Of a DNA stretch of 33,539 nt, positions 32,869-33,539 are shown piece by piece. The position numbers and the translations under genes were made by a program. Under the pieces are notes generated by a model, which saw nothing but the letters and a program-made list of their open reading frames with translations, was not told the origin of the DNA and did no database searches. The stretch comes from Bryobacterales bacterium (lineage in GTDB: Bacteria > Acidobacteriota > Terriglobia > Bryobacterales > Bryobacteraceae), in assembly GCA_016789785.1 (NCBI GenBank), contig JAEUQE010000078.1, positions 1 to 33,539 on the forward strand. Direction: 5' to 3'. The stretch's first letter is position 1. Every line of letters starts with the position of its first letter.

Positions 32869-33539
32869 CTACTGCGCGACGCCTGCCTGCACGACACGTA
32901 CTGGACGGTCAGCGATCAGCAAACGAGTCTGACGCGGCTGCATTGCGTTGTTCGTTCCCACATCGAACGTGATGGAACTCGAGGAAGAAGCGCTCGCGTC
33001 GCTTGCCGGTTGAATCCACGTTGCGTTGGATACGGCACTCCAGCGGCATCCATCGGCCGTCTGCACGTTGAACGCAATCTGTGTTGCACCGCGCGAGAGA
33101 TTGACTTCGGATGGACTCACCTCATAGCGGCACGGCTCGCCCGGCCCGAGCCACACGCGCCAAGCGCCGCGCCCGTGCGTGAACGCGATGAGGTACGACC
33201 CGCTGCCCGTGCGCTCCAGCGTCAGCGATTCCACTACCGTGTTCGGAAAACCAGTGTTTTCCCGCGACCACGTGGCCCCGCCATCCACCGAAACAAAAAC
33301 ACCCAAATCTGTTCCGAGATACAACGTGGACGGACGCAGCGGATCCGGCAGGATGCAATGCACGGGGATGTCGGGAATGCCGGTATCGCCTTCGCCATCC
33401 AGACCGGTCCACGTCGCGCCGCCATCCACGGTCTTGTAGATGTGGCGATCCGTGGGCAGCGCGTTGAAGTTCGAATACGTCACGTAGGCGATGTCGGGAT
33501 TCAGCGGATCGAATGCGGCCCATGACACCACGCCGGTTC
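32869..33539 (-). CDS. BNR/Asp-box propeller protein with C-terminal BACON-like domain (5' end off window)
   Basis: The frame is open to the right edge, so the N-terminus is missing; about 223 residues are visible. Two Asp-box repeats, TVDGGATWT and SVDGGATWS (S/T-x-D-x-G-x-T-W), belong to a sialidase-like or VPS10/YCF48-type beta-propeller. They are separated by a blade with PDPLRPSTLYLGTDLGVFV. After the propeller (about the last 90 residues) comes an Ig-like BACON-type domain: SPSEVNLSRGATQIAFNV, GCRWSAVSNATWIQ and a closing TRLLIADRPVRVVQAG. BACON domains usually bind carbohydrate or mucin in secreted proteins. Probably extracellular. The catalytic part, if any, is outside the window. Confidence 0.85.
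   Translation of the reverse strand, partial: TGVVSWAAFDPLNPDIAYVTYSNFNALPTDRHIYKTVDGGATWTGLDGEGDTGIPDIPVHCILPDPLRPSTLYLGTDLGVFVSVDGGATWSRENTGFPNTVVESLTLERTGSGSYLIAFTHGRGAWRVWLGPGEPCRYEVSPSEVNLSRGATQIAFNVQTADGCRWSAVSNATWIQPASDASASSSSSITFDVGTNNAMQPRQTRLLIADRPVRVVQAGVAQ

Overview
The window looks like a chromosomal stretch of a GC-rich, soil-type Acidobacteriota genome, most likely a Solibacter/Bryobacter-like lineage. This rests on protein families, not on a marker gene. It holds three large FtsX/MacB-type permeases without a partner ATPase (the acidobacterial duplicated orphan permease, or ADOP, type), two of them behind PadR regulators. It also holds a 1234-residue TonB-dependent receptor with an N-terminal carboxypeptidase-regulatory-like domain, two DUF3857/transglutaminase-like exported proteins and several Tat-exported enzymes. 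No rRNA, tRNA, CRISPR array, transposase or phage gene was seen.

Layout. Positions 1-5415 run on the plus strand: the tail of an SRPBCC/AHSA1 protein, a GH127 beta-L-arabinofuranosidase-like enzyme, an S9 peptidase and an MFS organic-anion transporter. The transporter converges on, and overlaps by 38 bp, a minus-strand pair encoding a DUF1537 four-carbon acid sugar kinase and a PdxA-family dehydrogenase. These three genes form a compact candidate route from a tetronate such as D-threonate to DHAP. An ECF sigma factor with a small upstream ORF follows (7576-8357), then the TonB receptor (8632-12336) with a clear intrinsic terminator and a TTGACA promoter. Divergent from it is a Tat-exported D-threonine-aldolase-like PLP protein (12481-13701).

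Positions 13754-21051 are on the minus strand: a padR-ADOP pair, a decayed FG-GAP-like fragment, and a two-gene operon of DUF3857 proteins in which one transglutaminase domain keeps its Cys-His-Asp triad and the other has lost Cys and His. At 21186-22589 is a Tat-exported phospholipase B-like/C45 Ntn-hydrolase. Positions 22616-25629 hold a second padR-ADOP operon, with ATGA coupling and a large dyad over its promoter. Next come a Tat-exported sugar-isomerase-like TIM barrel (minus), a small CxxC protein plus a HEAT-repeat protein (plus), and a third ADOP (28183-30828, minus) that has a consensus promoter and a translationally coupled leader ORF instead of a PadR. The window ends with a small secreted protein, an amidohydrolase, and the C-terminus of a BNR/Asp-box propeller protein with a BACON-like domain.

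Themes. Carbohydrate and acid-sugar use, exported hydrolases and envelope transport dominate. The most original signals are regulatory: several genes appear to have leaderless starts (a -10 hexamer ending 7-8 nt before the ATG, no Shine-Dalgarno); the second padR promoter is embedded in a nested inverted repeat; and the third ADOP has a stop-start coupled leader peptide. No unmistakably new multi-gene system was found.
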